A stretch of 64,000 nt of DNA from Methylophilus medardensis (GCF_006363915.1 NZ_CP040946.1); one strand, 5' to 3'; positions 1-10,049 are shown, counted from the first letter of the stretch. Numbers and translations: made by a program. Notes: generated from the letters alone by a model not told the origin.

Positions 1-3
1 ATG

Positions 4-38
4 AAAGGGTCATAGTGGTATGGCCCTTTCTTTTTTTA
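4..38 (+). terminator. Rho-independent terminator of an upstream gene
   Basis: A 10-bp stem (4-13 with 20-29, one T-G wobble) closes a 6-base loop and is followed by a run of seven T. It should end transcription of a plus-strand gene lying to the left of the window; the first gene in the window starts 20 bases later. Confidence 0.8.
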
Positions 39-57
39 TCGGGTGTAGAATGGAAAT

Positions 58-582
58 ATGATGCCTACTTTTCACTTTTTGCGAGTCTTAATTGTCACGG
101 GTTTATTGAGTATGCTAGCCGCTTGCGCCACGCAGCCCCCGCCACCGTTACAGATTGACCGTATTTCACCTGAGCAGCTATCGGCACTGGTGCCGCCTGC
201 ACAGTCATCGCTGAGTTTGCAGCAGGTGGTCGACATGAGCAAGCAAGGTAAAACGGATGCTGAAATCATTGAGGCCATCAAACAGTCGCAATCACGCTAC
301 TCGTTGACGCCCTCTGAGGTGCTAGATTGGCATCAGCAAGGCATCTCAAAAGGGGTGCTCGATTATATGCAGCAGGCCAATGCCTTGGCTGCGCAAAACG
401 CAATCGCTGATGAAATCAATAAGCGCGAAAAAGCGCGCGTTGAGTCTGAAGCCAAGCTCAAACGCGAGCGCGACATGGCCAGATTGCGTAGCATGGACCC
501 TTGGTTTTATGGCGGGCCGGGTTTTTACGGCGGCCCTTGGGGCTACCGCCCTTACTGGGGAGGCGGCTGGCGCTACTGGTAA
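58..582 (+). CDS. Small lipoprotein with Gly/Trp/Tyr-rich tail
   Basis: A 174-residue protein with a lipoprotein signal: a hydrophobic stretch at residues 8-22 and a lipobox LAAC that would make Cys23 the lipidated residue. The middle is helical and charged with a Lys/Arg/Glu-rich segment (about 120-145), and the end is an aromatic, glycine-rich tail (repeated YGGP, then YWGGGWRYW). A second ATG lies directly after the first, so the start is uncertain by one codon. I do not recognise a specific family; the combination is common among uncharacterised proteobacterial envelope lipoproteins. It sits just after a terminator and ahead of a YjbQ gene on the same strand, without evidence of a shared function. 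Confidence 0.75.
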   Translation: MMPTFHFLRVLIVTGLLSMLAACATQPPPPLQIDRISPEQLSALVPPAQSSLSLQQVVDMSKQGKTDAEIIEAIKQSQSRYSLTPSEVLDWHQQGISKGVLDYMQQANALAAQNAIADEINKREKARVESEAKLKRERDMARLRSMDPWFYGGPGFYGGPWGYRPYWGGGWRYW

Positions 583-648
583 AGTATTTGGGATGCAACG
601 ATCCCCGGTATAATGCGATTTTTATTTTGCTTGTCTCGGGAACGCTGC

Positions 649-1068
649 ATGCGACAAAGCCACGAAACACTTTCTATCGAAGCGCAGGGACGTCGACTCT
701 ACGACATCACGCCGCAGGTGATGCAGTGGGTGCAACAGACGGGGATTGAACAGGGTTTACTCACGCTCTACATCCAACACACCTCTGCCAGTCTGTTGAT
801 CAACGAAAATTACGACGGCGATGTGCTGGTCGATCTCGAAGCTTTTTTCAACCGCTTAGTGCCAGATGGGGATGCATTGTTTATTCACACCGTCGAAGGC
901 CCTGACGATATGCCTGCGCATGTGCGCACGGCACTTACCCAGACCAGCTTGTCTATTCCGGTGTTGCAAGGCAAAGTCGCCTTGGGCCAATGGCAAGGCA
1001 TTTTCTTGTTTGAGCACCGCCACTTGCCTGCGCACCGTCGAGTGCTCATGCATGTGATCGGCGCGTAA
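649..1068 (+). CDS. yjbQ: YjbQ/UPF0047 family protein
   Basis: A 139-residue protein of the YjbQ (UPF0047) family; members of this family have been described as secondary thiamine-phosphate synthases, but the physiological role is not settled. Family hallmarks are visible: HTSASLLINEN, then VEGPDDMPAHVRTAL, and the C-terminal GKVALGQWQGIFLFEHR block with conserved His and Glu. The length matches the family when translation starts at the ATG at 649; an upstream in-frame ATG at 613 would add a 12-residue extension without family support. The following lipoprotein gene begins 33 bases downstream, so the two could be cotranscribed. Confidence 0.88.
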   Translation: MRQSHETLSIEAQGRRLYDITPQVMQWVQQTGIEQGLLTLYIQHTSASLLINENYDGDVLVDLEAFFNRLVPDGDALFIHTVEGPDDMPAHVRTALTQTSLSIPVLQGKVALGQWQGIFLFEHRHLPAHRRVLMHVIGA

Positions 1069-1100
1069 TTTATTGTTTTTTTGGATTGAAGCAGCGTGTA

Positions 1101-1379
1101 ATGAAGTTTTTTGTGAATGTGTGGTGTGTCGTGTGTGTGTTGGGTTTAGTGGCTTGTGAGGGCGAACAGTCCTCGACTAACGACCCTGTCGTGAGCCAGC
1201 CCGAGGCGGTCGTCAGCACCGGTGAGGCCCCGCCCGCGAGTGCCGGCGGTTATACGCCAACGGCTAATGAACATGTGCCTGGGATTACCATGTCGCAAGC
1301 GGCATTGGATCAAATATATGCCGAAGCCAAGCGCAATATGCCACTCCCTGTGATTCCGGACGACGCTCAAGCCCCCTAG
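1101..1379 (+). CDS. Small hypothetical lipoprotein
   Basis: A 92-residue protein with a signal peptide (MKFFVNVWCVVCVLGLVAC) ending in a lipobox-like LVAC, so Cys19 is the probable lipid attachment site. The mature part is short, rich in Pro, Ala and Ser and without recognisable domain. The ATG at 1101 is preferred because it places the hydrophobic core directly after the positively charged start; a TTG at 1086 is an alternative. It follows the yjbQ gene on the same strand and is convergent with envC. Function unknown. Confidence 0.6.
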   Translation: MKFFVNVWCVVCVLGLVACEGEQSSTNDPVVSQPEAVVSTGEAPPASAGGYTPTANEHVPGITMSQAALDQIYAEAKRNMPLPVIPDDAQAP

Positions 1380-1415
1380 TGGCTTTTATCTATCTAATCT
1401 GAAACCTAGCACCTG

Positions 1416-2798
1416 TTAACGCACGCTGCTCCATTGCAACGGATCAAAAGGAATGCTGTTTCGGCGCAACTCGTAATAGACGCCATTTTCAGCATTGCCG
1501 CCACTGTTGCCAACCGCGGCAATCGTATCTCCAGATTTGACACTTTGCCCGGCGCCCTTATACAAGGCCTCATTATTGCCATATAAGCTCATATAGCCAT
1601 TGCCATGGTCGATCACAATCAGGTTGCCAAAGCCGCGCATCCAATCAGCAAACACCACTTGACCCCCGGCCACCGATTTCACTTCACCGCCTTCTTGGGC
1701 GCGGATGAAAATGCCTTTCCAGCTCACGCCGGTATCCTTACGCGCAGTGCCAAACCGGTTAATCACATCGCCGCGCACCGGTAGCCGCAAGCGGCCGCGC
1801 AGTTGTGCAAAGTTTTCTTTGATTGCACTGTATTCGGGCAAGGTTTCGTTTTTAGCGACCACGGTACTGTTTTGATTGGCGGGCTCGCTCTCATCCACAT
1901 TGGTTTGTGGTGCGCGCTCAGAGGTACGGCCGCCGGTTTTTTTCTTGCGCGCCAATTCGGCAGCTTTTTTGGCGGCTACTTCTTTTTCGCGTTTGGCTTT
2001 TGCAATCGCTTCCTGCTCGCGTTTCTTGGCCTCAGCCAGCAGACGCTGGAACAACTGCGACAACGCTTCTTCGTCTTTTTTCAGACGTGACATTTGCTGC
2101 TCTTGCGTTTCAATTTGTTTGGAGAGCTCATTGAGCACCTCCGTTCGGCGTGACTTTTCACCCTCTAGTTTTTGGGTGGTTTCACTGTATTGACTGGCTA
2201 GACGTTCGGTTTCATGCAATTGTTCGGTGGTCGCCGCACGCACACGGTCAATCGCCTCTTGATTGTTTTGCAGCGTTTGAATCTGTTGTTGATGCGCTGC
2301 AGTCAAATAGCCCAGATAAGCCAGGTTGCGCGAAGTGTTGGCTGGATCTTGCTGTTGGAGCAGCATTTGCAACGGGCCATTGTTGCCGTGACGATATTGC
2401 TGATTGAGCTGCTGGCTGAGGGATTGGCGCTGCTGATTCACTTGCCGCTGCAGCAGCGACATCTGCTTTTGCAAATCTTGTAACTTGCTGCGGTTTTCGA
2501 GTTGCGCTTCTTGAATGTCGTGCAATTTTTTGCGCGAGCTGCTAATCGCAGTTTCTGACGCTTTAAGGGCTTCATGCGCATCCTGTTTGGCGACGCGCGA
2601 AGCCTTGAGCGCATTGGCCAGTTGCTGGATTTTTTCTTTGACCTGCTCCAGATCGCCTTTGGTGCTCTCTGTTTTGTCGCTAGAGGCGGCCACAGCCAGC
2701 AACGGGGCTGTGCTGATCCAGCAAGCTAAGCAGCCCATCAGGCAGGCCAGCCCGCATCGTTTTAACCGCGCATAAAAAACATTCATCAATTCAGACAT
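1416..2798 (-). CDS. envC: EnvC-type murein hydrolase activator
   Basis: A 460-residue periplasmic protein. It begins with a hydrophobic signal segment (about residues 13-38), continues with a long coiled coil (about 45-310, interrupted by Lys/Ala-rich stretches) and ends with a LytM/M23 domain (about 345-460). The LytM domain is degenerate: the first zinc-ligand motif reads VSWKGIFIRA instead of an HxxxD site, and HGNGYMSLYGNN follows. This is the pattern of EnvC, which does not cut peptidoglycan itself but activates the amidases AmiA/AmiB at the division site. The gene lies 17 bases downstream of gpmI on the same strand, the pair order known from enterobacteria, which supports the assignment. 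Confidence 0.9.
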   Translation of the reverse strand: MSELMNVFYARLKRCGLACLMGCLACWISTAPLLAVAASSDKTESTKGDLEQVKEKIQQLANALKASRVAKQDAHEALKASETAISSSRKKLHDIQEAQLENRSKLQDLQKQMSLLQRQVNQQRQSLSQQLNQQYRHGNNGPLQMLLQQQDPANTSRNLAYLGYLTAAHQQQIQTLQNNQEAIDRVRAATTEQLHETERLASQYSETTQKLEGEKSRRTEVLNELSKQIETQEQQMSRLKKDEEALSQLFQRLLAEAKKREQEAIAKAKREKEVAAKKAAELARKKKTGGRTSERAPQTNVDESEPANQNSTVVAKNETLPEYSAIKENFAQLRGRLRLPVRGDVINRFGTARKDTGVSWKGIFIRAQEGGEVKSVAGGQVVFADWMRGFGNLIVIDHGNGYMSLYGNNEALYKGAGQSVKSGDTIAAVGNSGGNAENGVYYELRRNSIPFDPLQWSSVR

Positions 2799-2815
2799 GC
2801 GCCATTCCAGCCCAC

Positions 2816-4366
2816 TTAGGCCGCTGCATGCAGGGTGATCAGGTTTTTGCCAGTCATTTCAGCCGGTTGCGGGATGCCCATCAATGATAACAAGGTCGGC
2901 GCAATGTCAGACAAAGCGCCTTCAGCGCGGATGCTGCCTGCACGGCCAATGTAGATGAATGGCACTAGGTTGGTGGTGTGTTGGGTATGTGCTTGGTCAC
3001 TGGTGTGATCAAACATGCTCTCTGCGTTGCCATGATCGGCAGTAATAATTACTTCAGCCCCAACCGCCTGCGCTGCTGCCACTACTTGGCCCACACAGCG
3101 ATCCAATGTTTCAACGGCTTGAATGGCCGCTTGCAGGTTGCCAGTATGCCCCACCATGTCCCCGTTCGCATAATTGCAGATCACGGCATGGTATTGCTGT
3201 GACGTAATGGCGGCCACCAGTTTGTCGGTCACTTCCTGCGCACTCATTTCGGGTTGCAAATCATAGGTGGCGACTTTGGGGGAGGGCACCAAAATACGAT
3301 CTTCTCCGGCAAACACGGTTTCTTCCCCACCGTTAAAGAAAAACGTCACATGTGGATATTTTTCAGTTTCTGCAATCCGAAGTTGTTTGAGGCCCAATTT
3401 TGAAACGTACTCGCCAAAGGTGTTCGGCACGCTGTAAGGGGCAAACACGGGTTCTGCCAGCGTTTGATTTTTGTCGTATTGCGTCAGGGTAAAGTAATGG
3501 CTGAAGTGCGGAACACGACTCCGTTCGAAGCCGCTGAACGCTGGATTGAGCAGCGCATCGGTCAGTTGACGGGCGCGGTCACTTCTAAAATTCATAAATA
3601 CCAAGCAATCGCCATCTTCCATGCGCACCGGGGCTGCATCGGCAGCGTGGATGGCGGTGCATTTGACGAACTCATCGCTTTCGTCACGTGCATACGCTTG
3701 CTGCAGTGCCGTCAAGCTATCTGGCGCTACATAATCCGCCTGGCCATTCACCAATAATTCATAGGCGACCGACACCCGCTCCCAGCGTTTGTCTCTGTCC
3801 ATGCCATAAAAACGTCCGCCAACAGAGGCCACGCTGCCTACGCCTACAGCCTGCAGGTGGTTTTCCAAGGCTTGCAGATAAGGGAGCGCACTTTTTGGTG
3901 GTGTATCGCGGCCATCCAGAAACGCATGCACATAGACTTTGTGTAATCCTTGCTGCTTCGCCATCTCGATGATGGCGTGAATGTGCGGTTGGTAGCTATG
4001 CACACCGCCATCCGATAACAGGCCAAGAATATGCAAGGCTTTATCGTTGGCCTTCAGTGCCTGCATGGCATTGACTAAAGCAGGCAATTGATAGAACTCA
4101 CCCGAGCGAATGCTGTTATTAATTCGCTCAAAGTCTTGAAACACAATACGGCCAGCCCCAATATTCAAATGACCGACTTCAGAGTTGCCCATTTGCCCGT
4201 CAGGCAATCCAACATAATGTTCAGACGCGTTGATCAGTCCGTGCGGATAGGTGGCGGTCAGTTGGTCCAAGTTTGGCGTATTGGCTTGCAACACGGCATT
4301 AAACTCAGTGGTCTCGCTGTGGCCGAAACCATCGAGGATCAGCAATATGACAGGTTTGATTGACAT
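2816..4366 (-). CDS. gpmI: 2,3-bisphosphoglycerate-independent phosphoglycerate mutase
   Basis: A 516-residue cytosolic enzyme that interconverts 3-phosphoglycerate and 2-phosphoglycerate in glycolysis and gluconeogenesis using two manganese ions. Length and motifs fit the iPGM family of the alkaline phosphatase superfamily: ILDGFGHSE at the N terminus, MGNSEVGHLNIGAGR with the phosphoserine nucleophile, SDGGVHSYQPHI, DGRDTPP, and near the C terminus ITADHGNAE, which contributes metal ligands. The gene is divergent from the rhodanese-grxC-secB-gpsA cluster and continues into envC, an arrangement conserved with enterobacteria. Confidence 0.97.
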   Translation of the reverse strand: MSIKPVILLILDGFGHSETTEFNAVLQANTPNLDQLTATYPHGLINASEHYVGLPDGQMGNSEVGHLNIGAGRIVFQDFERINNSIRSGEFYQLPALVNAMQALKANDKALHILGLLSDGGVHSYQPHIHAIIEMAKQQGLHKVYVHAFLDGRDTPPKSALPYLQALENHLQAVGVGSVASVGGRFYGMDRDKRWERVSVAYELLVNGQADYVAPDSLTALQQAYARDESDEFVKCTAIHAADAAPVRMEDGDCLVFMNFRSDRARQLTDALLNPAFSGFERSRVPHFSHYFTLTQYDKNQTLAEPVFAPYSVPNTFGEYVSKLGLKQLRIAETEKYPHVTFFFNGGEETVFAGEDRILVPSPKVATYDLQPEMSAQEVTDKLVAAITSQQYHAVICNYANGDMVGHTGNLQAAIQAVETLDRCVGQVVAAAQAVGAEVIITADHGNAESMFDHTSDQAHTQHTTNLVPFIYIGRAGSIRAEGALSDIAPTLLSLMGIPQPAEMTGKNLITLHAAA

Positions 4367-4386
4367 GGCTAACAGTCTTTAAATGG

Positions 4387-4425
4387 GTGACGGAACGTCA
4401 CATGAATGAATTCGTCTATTATAAT
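4387..4425. promoter_or_regulatory. Divergent promoter region with a perfect palindrome
   Basis: Between gpmI (minus) and the rhodanese gene (plus) lies GTGACG-GAA-CGTCAC (4387-4401), a perfect 6-3-6 inverted repeat, followed by a TATAAT hexamer (4420-4425) that could serve as a plus-strand -10 box. No convincing -35 hexamer is seen at the usual distance. The palindrome is a candidate operator or simply chance; nothing identifies the binding protein. Confidence 0.35.
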
Positions 4426-4498
4426 CGCAACCGCAGGCGACGCATACCCGAAGGGGCGTTCGCGCTGTGAAACAACAAATCTAAAGGGCGGGCTAACA

Positions 4499-4909
4499 GT
4501 GGAGTTTCTTAAACAAAATGTGTTGTTAATCGGGTTGGCGATTGGATCTGGTCTGACGTTGTTATGGCCGATGCTCAGTCGCTCAGTCGCCGGGATCAGT
4601 GCCCTATCGGTGACCGAAGCGGTGATGCTGATGAATCGCAAGTCTGCGCTGGTGCTCGATGTGCGTGATGCGGAAGAATTCGCGCAGGGTCACTTGCAAG
4701 GGGCGCGTCATGTGCCACTCGCGCAACTGGGCGCTAGCCTCAACACGTTGGAAAAATACCGAGACAAGCCCGTCTTGCTCGTTTGCCAGCGCGGCAATCG
4801 TGCCCGCACGGCCGCCAAATTGCTCAAAGCGCAACAATTTACCCAATTGCATGTACTCAAAGGCGGCATGCAAGACTGGCTGGCCGCCAATATGCCCACC
4901 AGCAAATAG
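4499..4909 (+). CDS. yibN: Membrane-anchored rhodanese-like protein (YibN type)
   Basis: A 136-residue protein with one N-terminal transmembrane segment (about residues 7-25) and a single rhodanese domain (about 40-130). The active-site loop reads VCQRGNRA, with the sulfur-accepting Cys, and DVRDAEEFAQGHLQGA is the typical N-terminal rhodanese motif. It should act as a sulfurtransferase-like domain facing the cytoplasm; the substrate is unknown. The GTG at 4499 is chosen over an in-frame ATG at 4406 because it is preceded by AAAGGG and begins shortly before the membrane segment. The downstream grxC, secB and gpsA reproduce the enterobacterial yibN-grxC-secB-gpsA order. Confidence 0.88.
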   Translation: MEFLKQNVLLIGLAIGSGLTLLWPMLSRSVAGISALSVTEAVMLMNRKSALVLDVRDAEEFAQGHLQGARHVPLAQLGASLNTLEKYRDKPVLLVCQRGNRARTAAKLLKAQQFTQLHVLKGGMQDWLAANMPTSK

Positions 4910-4939
4910 CCGTCAAAAAATCATTTTTTAAGGAATCTT

Positions 4940-5197
4940 ATGGCTAAAGTAGTGATGTACACCTCAGCAGTTTGCCCTTATTGCATCAATGCTGAACGCT
5001 TGTTGAAAAATAAGGGCGTGACCGAGATTGAGAAAATTCGTGTGGATTTGCAGCCGGAATTACGCGCTGAAATGATGGAAAAAACTGGCCGTCGCACAGT
5101 GCCGCAGATTTTTATCAACGAACACCATGTGGGCGGCTTTGATGACTTGCATGCGCTGGATGTAAAAGGTGGGCTGGAGCCGCTGTTGGCGGGGTAA
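4940..5197 (+). CDS. grxC: Glutaredoxin 3
   Basis: An 85-residue dithiol glutaredoxin that reduces disulfides and glutathione mixed disulfides in the cytosol at the expense of glutathione. The active site CPYC lies at residues 12-15, the cis-proline motif TVPQIFI and the GGFDDL glutathione-binding motif follow in the expected positions. AAGGAA stands ahead of the ATG. The gene sits 30 bases after the rhodanese gene and before secB, conserved neighbours. Confidence 0.96.
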   Translation: MAKVVMYTSAVCPYCINAERLLKNKGVTEIEKIRVDLQPELRAEMMEKTGRRTVPQIFINEHHVGGFDDLHALDVKGGLEPLLAG

Positions 5198-5292
5198 GTG
5201 TCAGCGTTTTTTGTCACAAAAAACACATAGTCAGGCCGGGGTTGTCCGGTTAGAATAGCGGCTTTGTGGTTAGATAACTTTAAGGATAATTC

Positions 5293-5769
5293 ATGGCTCA
5301 GGATTCACAAAACCAAACAGAACAAAACGCAGCACCGATTTTTAGCATTGAAAAATTATATGTGCATGATGCTTCAATCGAAGTGCCAAACGCACCTGCC
5401 ATTTTTACTGAGCGCACCACGCCACAAATCAATGTGGAGTTAGGCAACAACGCGCAGCAAATCGAAGAAGGCATTTTCAATGTTTCTATCAAAGTCACCG
5501 TGACTGCGAAAATTGAAGACAAAACGGCGTTTTTGGTTGAAGTGACGCAATCTGGTATTTTCGCCATCCGCAATGTGCCGCAAGAAAACATGGAGCCAAT
5601 CTTGGCTGTGGCTTGCCCGAACATTTTGTTCCCTTATGCTCGCGAAGCAATTTCTGACATGGTCACGCGCGCAGGCTTCATGCCAGTGCTGTTGAATCCA
5701 ATCAACTTTGAAGCGCTCTACCTGCAACAGCAGCAGCAAGCTGCACAAGCAGCTGGCGCGCCTAACTAA
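5293..5769 (+). CDS. secB: Protein-export chaperone SecB
   Basis: A 158-residue homologue of SecB, the tetrameric cytosolic chaperone that keeps preproteins unfolded and delivers them to SecA. Recognisable SecB stretches are FSIEKLYVHDASIEVPNAP at the start, QAGIFAI-like SGIFAIRNVP, and the ACPNILFPYAREAISDMV block that forms the core, followed by a Gln/Ala-rich tail. AAGGATAATTC precedes the ATG. The position between grxC and gpsA is conserved in many proteobacteria. Given the number of exported proteins encoded further along this window, SecB is a plausible general helper, though nothing links it specifically. Confidence 0.97.
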   Translation: MAQDSQNQTEQNAAPIFSIEKLYVHDASIEVPNAPAIFTERTTPQINVELGNNAQQIEEGIFNVSIKVTVTAKIEDKTAFLVEVTQSGIFAIRNVPQENMEPILAVACPNILFPYAREAISDMVTRAGFMPVLLNPINFEALYLQQQQQAAQAAGAPN

Positions 5770-5824
5770 TTGATCATCTTTGACACACTGGTGCCCTCAC
5801 CAGTGTGCTGTCTGGATACCCACC

Positions 5825-6817
5825 ATGAGTAAGGTCGCAGTTCTTGGAGCCGGTGCCTGGGGCACGGCGCTTGCCATGCACATCGCGCTGCAGCACGATG
5901 TGGTGTTGTGGGCGCGCAATAGCGGGCACGTTTCTGGCATGCGCAAAGCGCGCGCCAATCCACTCTATCTGGGTGACTTTACTTTTCCGCAACGGCTGAC
6001 GGTAGAAGACGACTTGCCGACGGCAGTCGCGGGGGCTGACCTGATTTTATCGGTGGTGCCGACCGCGGGCTTCAGGCCGATTCTGCAACAATTGAAAGCG
6101 TTAGGGATTCAGCAACCCCTGATCTGGGCGAACAAGGGCTTGGAGCCACAAACCGCTAAATTGCCGTTTGAGGTTGCCCAAGATGAATTAGGCGCAGACT
6201 ATCCTTGGGGCGTGTTGAGCGGCCCGAGCTTTGCGGCGGAATTAGTACGCGGTTTACCCACGGCGATCACCCTCGCAGCCAATCATCGCGCACTTGCCCA
6301 GCAAGCCGCACAGCTGGTGCACGGTGGGTGTTTGCGTGTGTACGACAGTGTCGATGTGGTGGGTGCTTCGGTGGGTGGCGCGGTGAAAAACGTCATGGCC
6401 ATCGCAGCGGGTATATCAGATGGTATGGGTTTTGGTAACAATGCGCGTGCGGCGATGATTACCCGTGGCCTGGCAGAAATCACGCGTTTTGGCATGGCCT
6501 TGGGCGCCAAAGCTGAAACCTTTATGGGCCTGGCAGGGGCGGGTGACTTGATTTTAACCTGTACCGGGCAATATTCGCGCAACCGTGAAGTGGGTTTGCA
6601 ACTGGCGTCTGGAAAGTCACTCGAAAGTATCTTGGCGGGCTTGGGACATGTGGCTGAAGGGGTAAACACCGCGCGAGAAGTGATGCGCCGTGCCGAAACG
6701 ATCGGGGTAGAAATGCCGATTACTTTCGAGGTGAATCAATTGCTGACTAATCAGAAATCGGCGCAAGCCGCTGTGAGCGCATTGTTGGGTCGTGGTCAGC
6801 GCCAAGAATCCGTTTAA
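5825..6817 (+). CDS. gpsA: Glycerol-3-phosphate dehydrogenase [NAD(P)+]
   Basis: A 330-residue cytosolic enzyme reducing dihydroxyacetone phosphate to sn-glycerol-3-phosphate for phospholipid synthesis. The N-terminal nucleotide-binding motif VLGAGAWGTALA, the LSGPSFAAE segment, and GAVKNVMAIAAGISDGMGFGNNARAA with the catalytic Lys are all present. The start at 5825 places the glycine-rich motif at residue 6, as in the family; an in-frame upstream ATG at 5780 is not supported. A strong terminator follows, closing the rhodanese-grxC-secB-gpsA unit. Confidence 0.97.
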   Translation: MSKVAVLGAGAWGTALAMHIALQHDVVLWARNSGHVSGMRKARANPLYLGDFTFPQRLTVEDDLPTAVAGADLILSVVPTAGFRPILQQLKALGIQQPLIWANKGLEPQTAKLPFEVAQDELGADYPWGVLSGPSFAAELVRGLPTAITLAANHRALAQQAAQLVHGGCLRVYDSVDVVGASVGGAVKNVMAIAAGISDGMGFGNNARAAMITRGLAEITRFGMALGAKAETFMGLAGAGDLILTCTGQYSRNREVGLQLASGKSLESILAGLGHVAEGVNTAREVMRRAETIGVEMPITFEVNQLLTNQKSAQAAVSALLGRGQRQESV

Positions 6818-6833
6818 TGCTTTATTGCGTTGC

Positions 6834-6867
6834 AAAAAAAACCAGACGCATCAGTCTGGTTTTTTTA
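6834..6867. terminator. Bidirectional terminator between gpsA and fklB
   Basis: A 7-bp GC-containing stem (6841-6847 with 6854-6860) extended by A and T runs on either side, with a 6-base loop. With A-run before and T-run after it can stop both gpsA (plus) and fklB (minus) transcripts, which converge here. Confidence 0.9.
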
Positions 6868-6893
6868 TGGGGCTACTATTTATGGCATCAGAA

Positions 6894-7520
6894 TTATTCG
6901 ATGGCTAATAACTCAACCGCAAATACCAAGGTGGCATCTGGGCCAATCACTGGGCCGCTACCGCTCGCCCCGTAAGCTAAGTTGGATGGAATTGTCAGCT
7001 CAAATTTGCTGCCAACGTTCATCAATTGCAAACCCTCTACCCAACCTGCAATCACGCCGGTCACTGGGAACACAATCGGCTCACCGCGTTCATAAGAGCT
7101 ATCGAACACGGTGCCATCAATCAACGTGCCATGATAGTGTACCTTCACGCGGTCTTTGGTTGTTGGTTTCGCACCATCGCCAGCCACCAGTTGTTTGTAT
7201 TGCAAGCCACTCGCCGTTGTAGTGACGCCTTCTTTTTTAGCATTGTCTGCTAGATAGGCAGCGCCTGCGGCTTGGTTTTGTGCTGACTGCGCAGACTGTG
7301 CCGCGCGTTGTTTTTCTTGGCTTTCTTTTTGCACTTGCTCAACAGCACTGCGCTTGTCTGCATCGCTCAAGCGCGATGAATTGCCAGCCACGACATCGTT
7401 AACAGCCAGGACGAGCGCATCGGTGTCGATCTCCAGACCGTCGTTTTTCAGTTGGTGCGCCAGGTTTTCACCCACGATATAGCTTAAACGTTGAGTGAGT
7501 GAATCTAATGGATTTGCCAT
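6894..7520 (-). CDS. fklB: FKBP-type peptidyl-prolyl isomerase (FklB/FkpA type)
   Basis: A 208-residue peptidyl-prolyl cis-trans isomerase. The N-terminal half (about 1-85) is the helical FKBP dimerisation domain; the C-terminal FKBP domain (about 105-208) carries VHYHGTLIDGTVFDSS, GVIAGWVEGLQLM and IPSNLAYGASGSG. There is no signal peptide when translation starts at the ATG at 7520, which is preceded by AAGAAAGA, so a cytosolic FklB-like protein fits better than periplasmic FkpA. Upstream in-frame codons to 7616 exist but would overlap the groL terminator. It lies downstream of groSL, suggesting a folding-related neighbourhood, but a terminator separates them. Confidence 0.88.
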   Translation of the reverse strand: MANPLDSLTQRLSYIVGENLAHQLKNDGLEIDTDALVLAVNDVVAGNSSRLSDADKRSAVEQVQKESQEKQRAAQSAQSAQNQAAGAAYLADNAKKEGVTTTASGLQYKQLVAGDGAKPTTKDRVKVHYHGTLIDGTVFDSSYERGEPIVFPVTGVIAGWVEGLQLMNVGSKFELTIPSNLAYGASGSGPVIGPDATLVFAVELLAIE

Positions 7521-7602
7521 GGTGTGATCTTTCTTGATTGAAATAGACGTCCAGCCGGACGTAAGTTTGAACCCGTTATTATGACGGAGACTGGTGGATA
7601 AA

Positions 7603-7633
7603 ACAAAACCCGCCAAAGCGGGTTTTGTTTTTG
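7603..7633 (-). terminator. Terminator downstream of groL
   Basis: Perfect 11-bp stem (7603-7613 with 7618-7628) with a 4-base loop and T-rich flanks on either strand. It lies about 105 bases past the groL stop codon and ahead of the fklB start, so it should end the groSL transcript. Confidence 0.85.
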
Positions 7634-7734
7634 AGGTACTTTGTCAGTACATTTCAACTTCATTACAAAGGTGAAGCTTGGCGGAGAGACATTGTCCACA
7701 CCTCCACCCAACACCGATGCGGTGAAGATTGAAA

Positions 7735-9375
<1,641 letters not shown>

Positions 9376-9421
9376 TTAAAATCTCCTAATTGAATATCAG
9401 ATAAGGTTGATCGTGAGTCAA

Positions 9422-9709
9422 TTACTCAACAATCGCCATGATGTCTTCTTCACGCATGACCAACAGCTCTTCGCCGTTGACCTTCACTGTTTGGCCGGAA
9501 TACTTGCCGAACAACACTTTGTCGCCGACTTTCACGTCCAATGGAATCGCTTTACCGTTGTCATCTTTTTTACCATTACCAATAGCCTGCACCACGCCTT
9601 GGTCTGGTTTCTCGGTCGCACTGTCAGGAATCACAATCCCTGAAGCGGTTGTGCGCTCTTCTGCGGCGCGTTTTACGATCACTCGATCGTGCAATGGACG
9701 AATACTCAT
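9422..9709 (-). CDS. groS: Co-chaperonin GroES
   Basis: A 95-residue Hsp10 co-chaperonin that caps GroEL. It begins MSIRPLHDRVIVKR, contains the mobile loop around EERTTASGIVIPDSA and ends in REEDIMAIVE, all typical. An AAGGAG ribosome binding site stands before the ATG. First gene of the groSL operon; the heat-shock promoter and CIRCE operator are 70-120 bases upstream. Confidence 0.99.
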   Translation of the reverse strand: MSIRPLHDRVIVKRAAEERTTASGIVIPDSATEKPDQGVVQAIGNGKKDDNGKAIPLDVKVGDKVLFGKYSGQTVKVNGEELLVMREEDIMAIVE

Positions 9710-9776
9710 GAATGTCTCCTTGGCTTTTTCTTAAAACTGTTATGAGGTTGAATTACATTTAATAGCGGTACGCATT

Positions 9777-9803
9777 TTAGCACTCGCGCACCTTGATTGC
9801 TAA
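9777..9803. promoter_or_regulatory. CIRCE operator (HrcA site) of groSL
   Basis: TTAGCACTC at 9777-9785, a 9-base spacer and GATTGCTAA at 9795-9803. This matches the CIRCE consensus TTAGCACTC-N9-GAGTGCTAA with one mismatch. CIRCE is bound by the heat-shock repressor HrcA. Its right arm touches the -10 element of the sigma-32 promoter, so HrcA binding would block initiation. HrcA itself is not encoded in the window. Confidence 0.88.
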
Positions 9804-9830
9804 TTGGGGGTGGGGTTTTTTGATTTCAAG
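9801..9830 (-). promoter_or_regulatory. Sigma-32 heat-shock promoter of groSL
   Basis: On the minus strand CTTGAAA (9830-9824) is an exact sigma-32 -35 box, followed after 14 bases by CCCCAATTA (9809-9801), one base off the CCCCATnTA -10 consensus. Together with the overlapping CIRCE this gives dual activation and repression of the chaperonin operon. The stretch from 9831 to 10049 behind it holds AT-rich sequence in which I see no gene. Confidence 0.82.
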
Positions 9831-10049
9831 AGCAAACACGCAAATTTTTTATGGTTTTGTCGCTTTTTGTCGTTTGTCATTCAACTTGAGATTTTTGCAA
9901 TTCAACACGAGGGTGTCATTTGTATAAAATCAAGTCATTCATTAACGATTAAATCTGAAAATAACAAACCATCAATTTGTTGAAGGTTTGAATTATGGTG
10001 CATCGATAAGCGTCCCGCTTGGATGATGGGATAAGGGGAATGTTGATAA

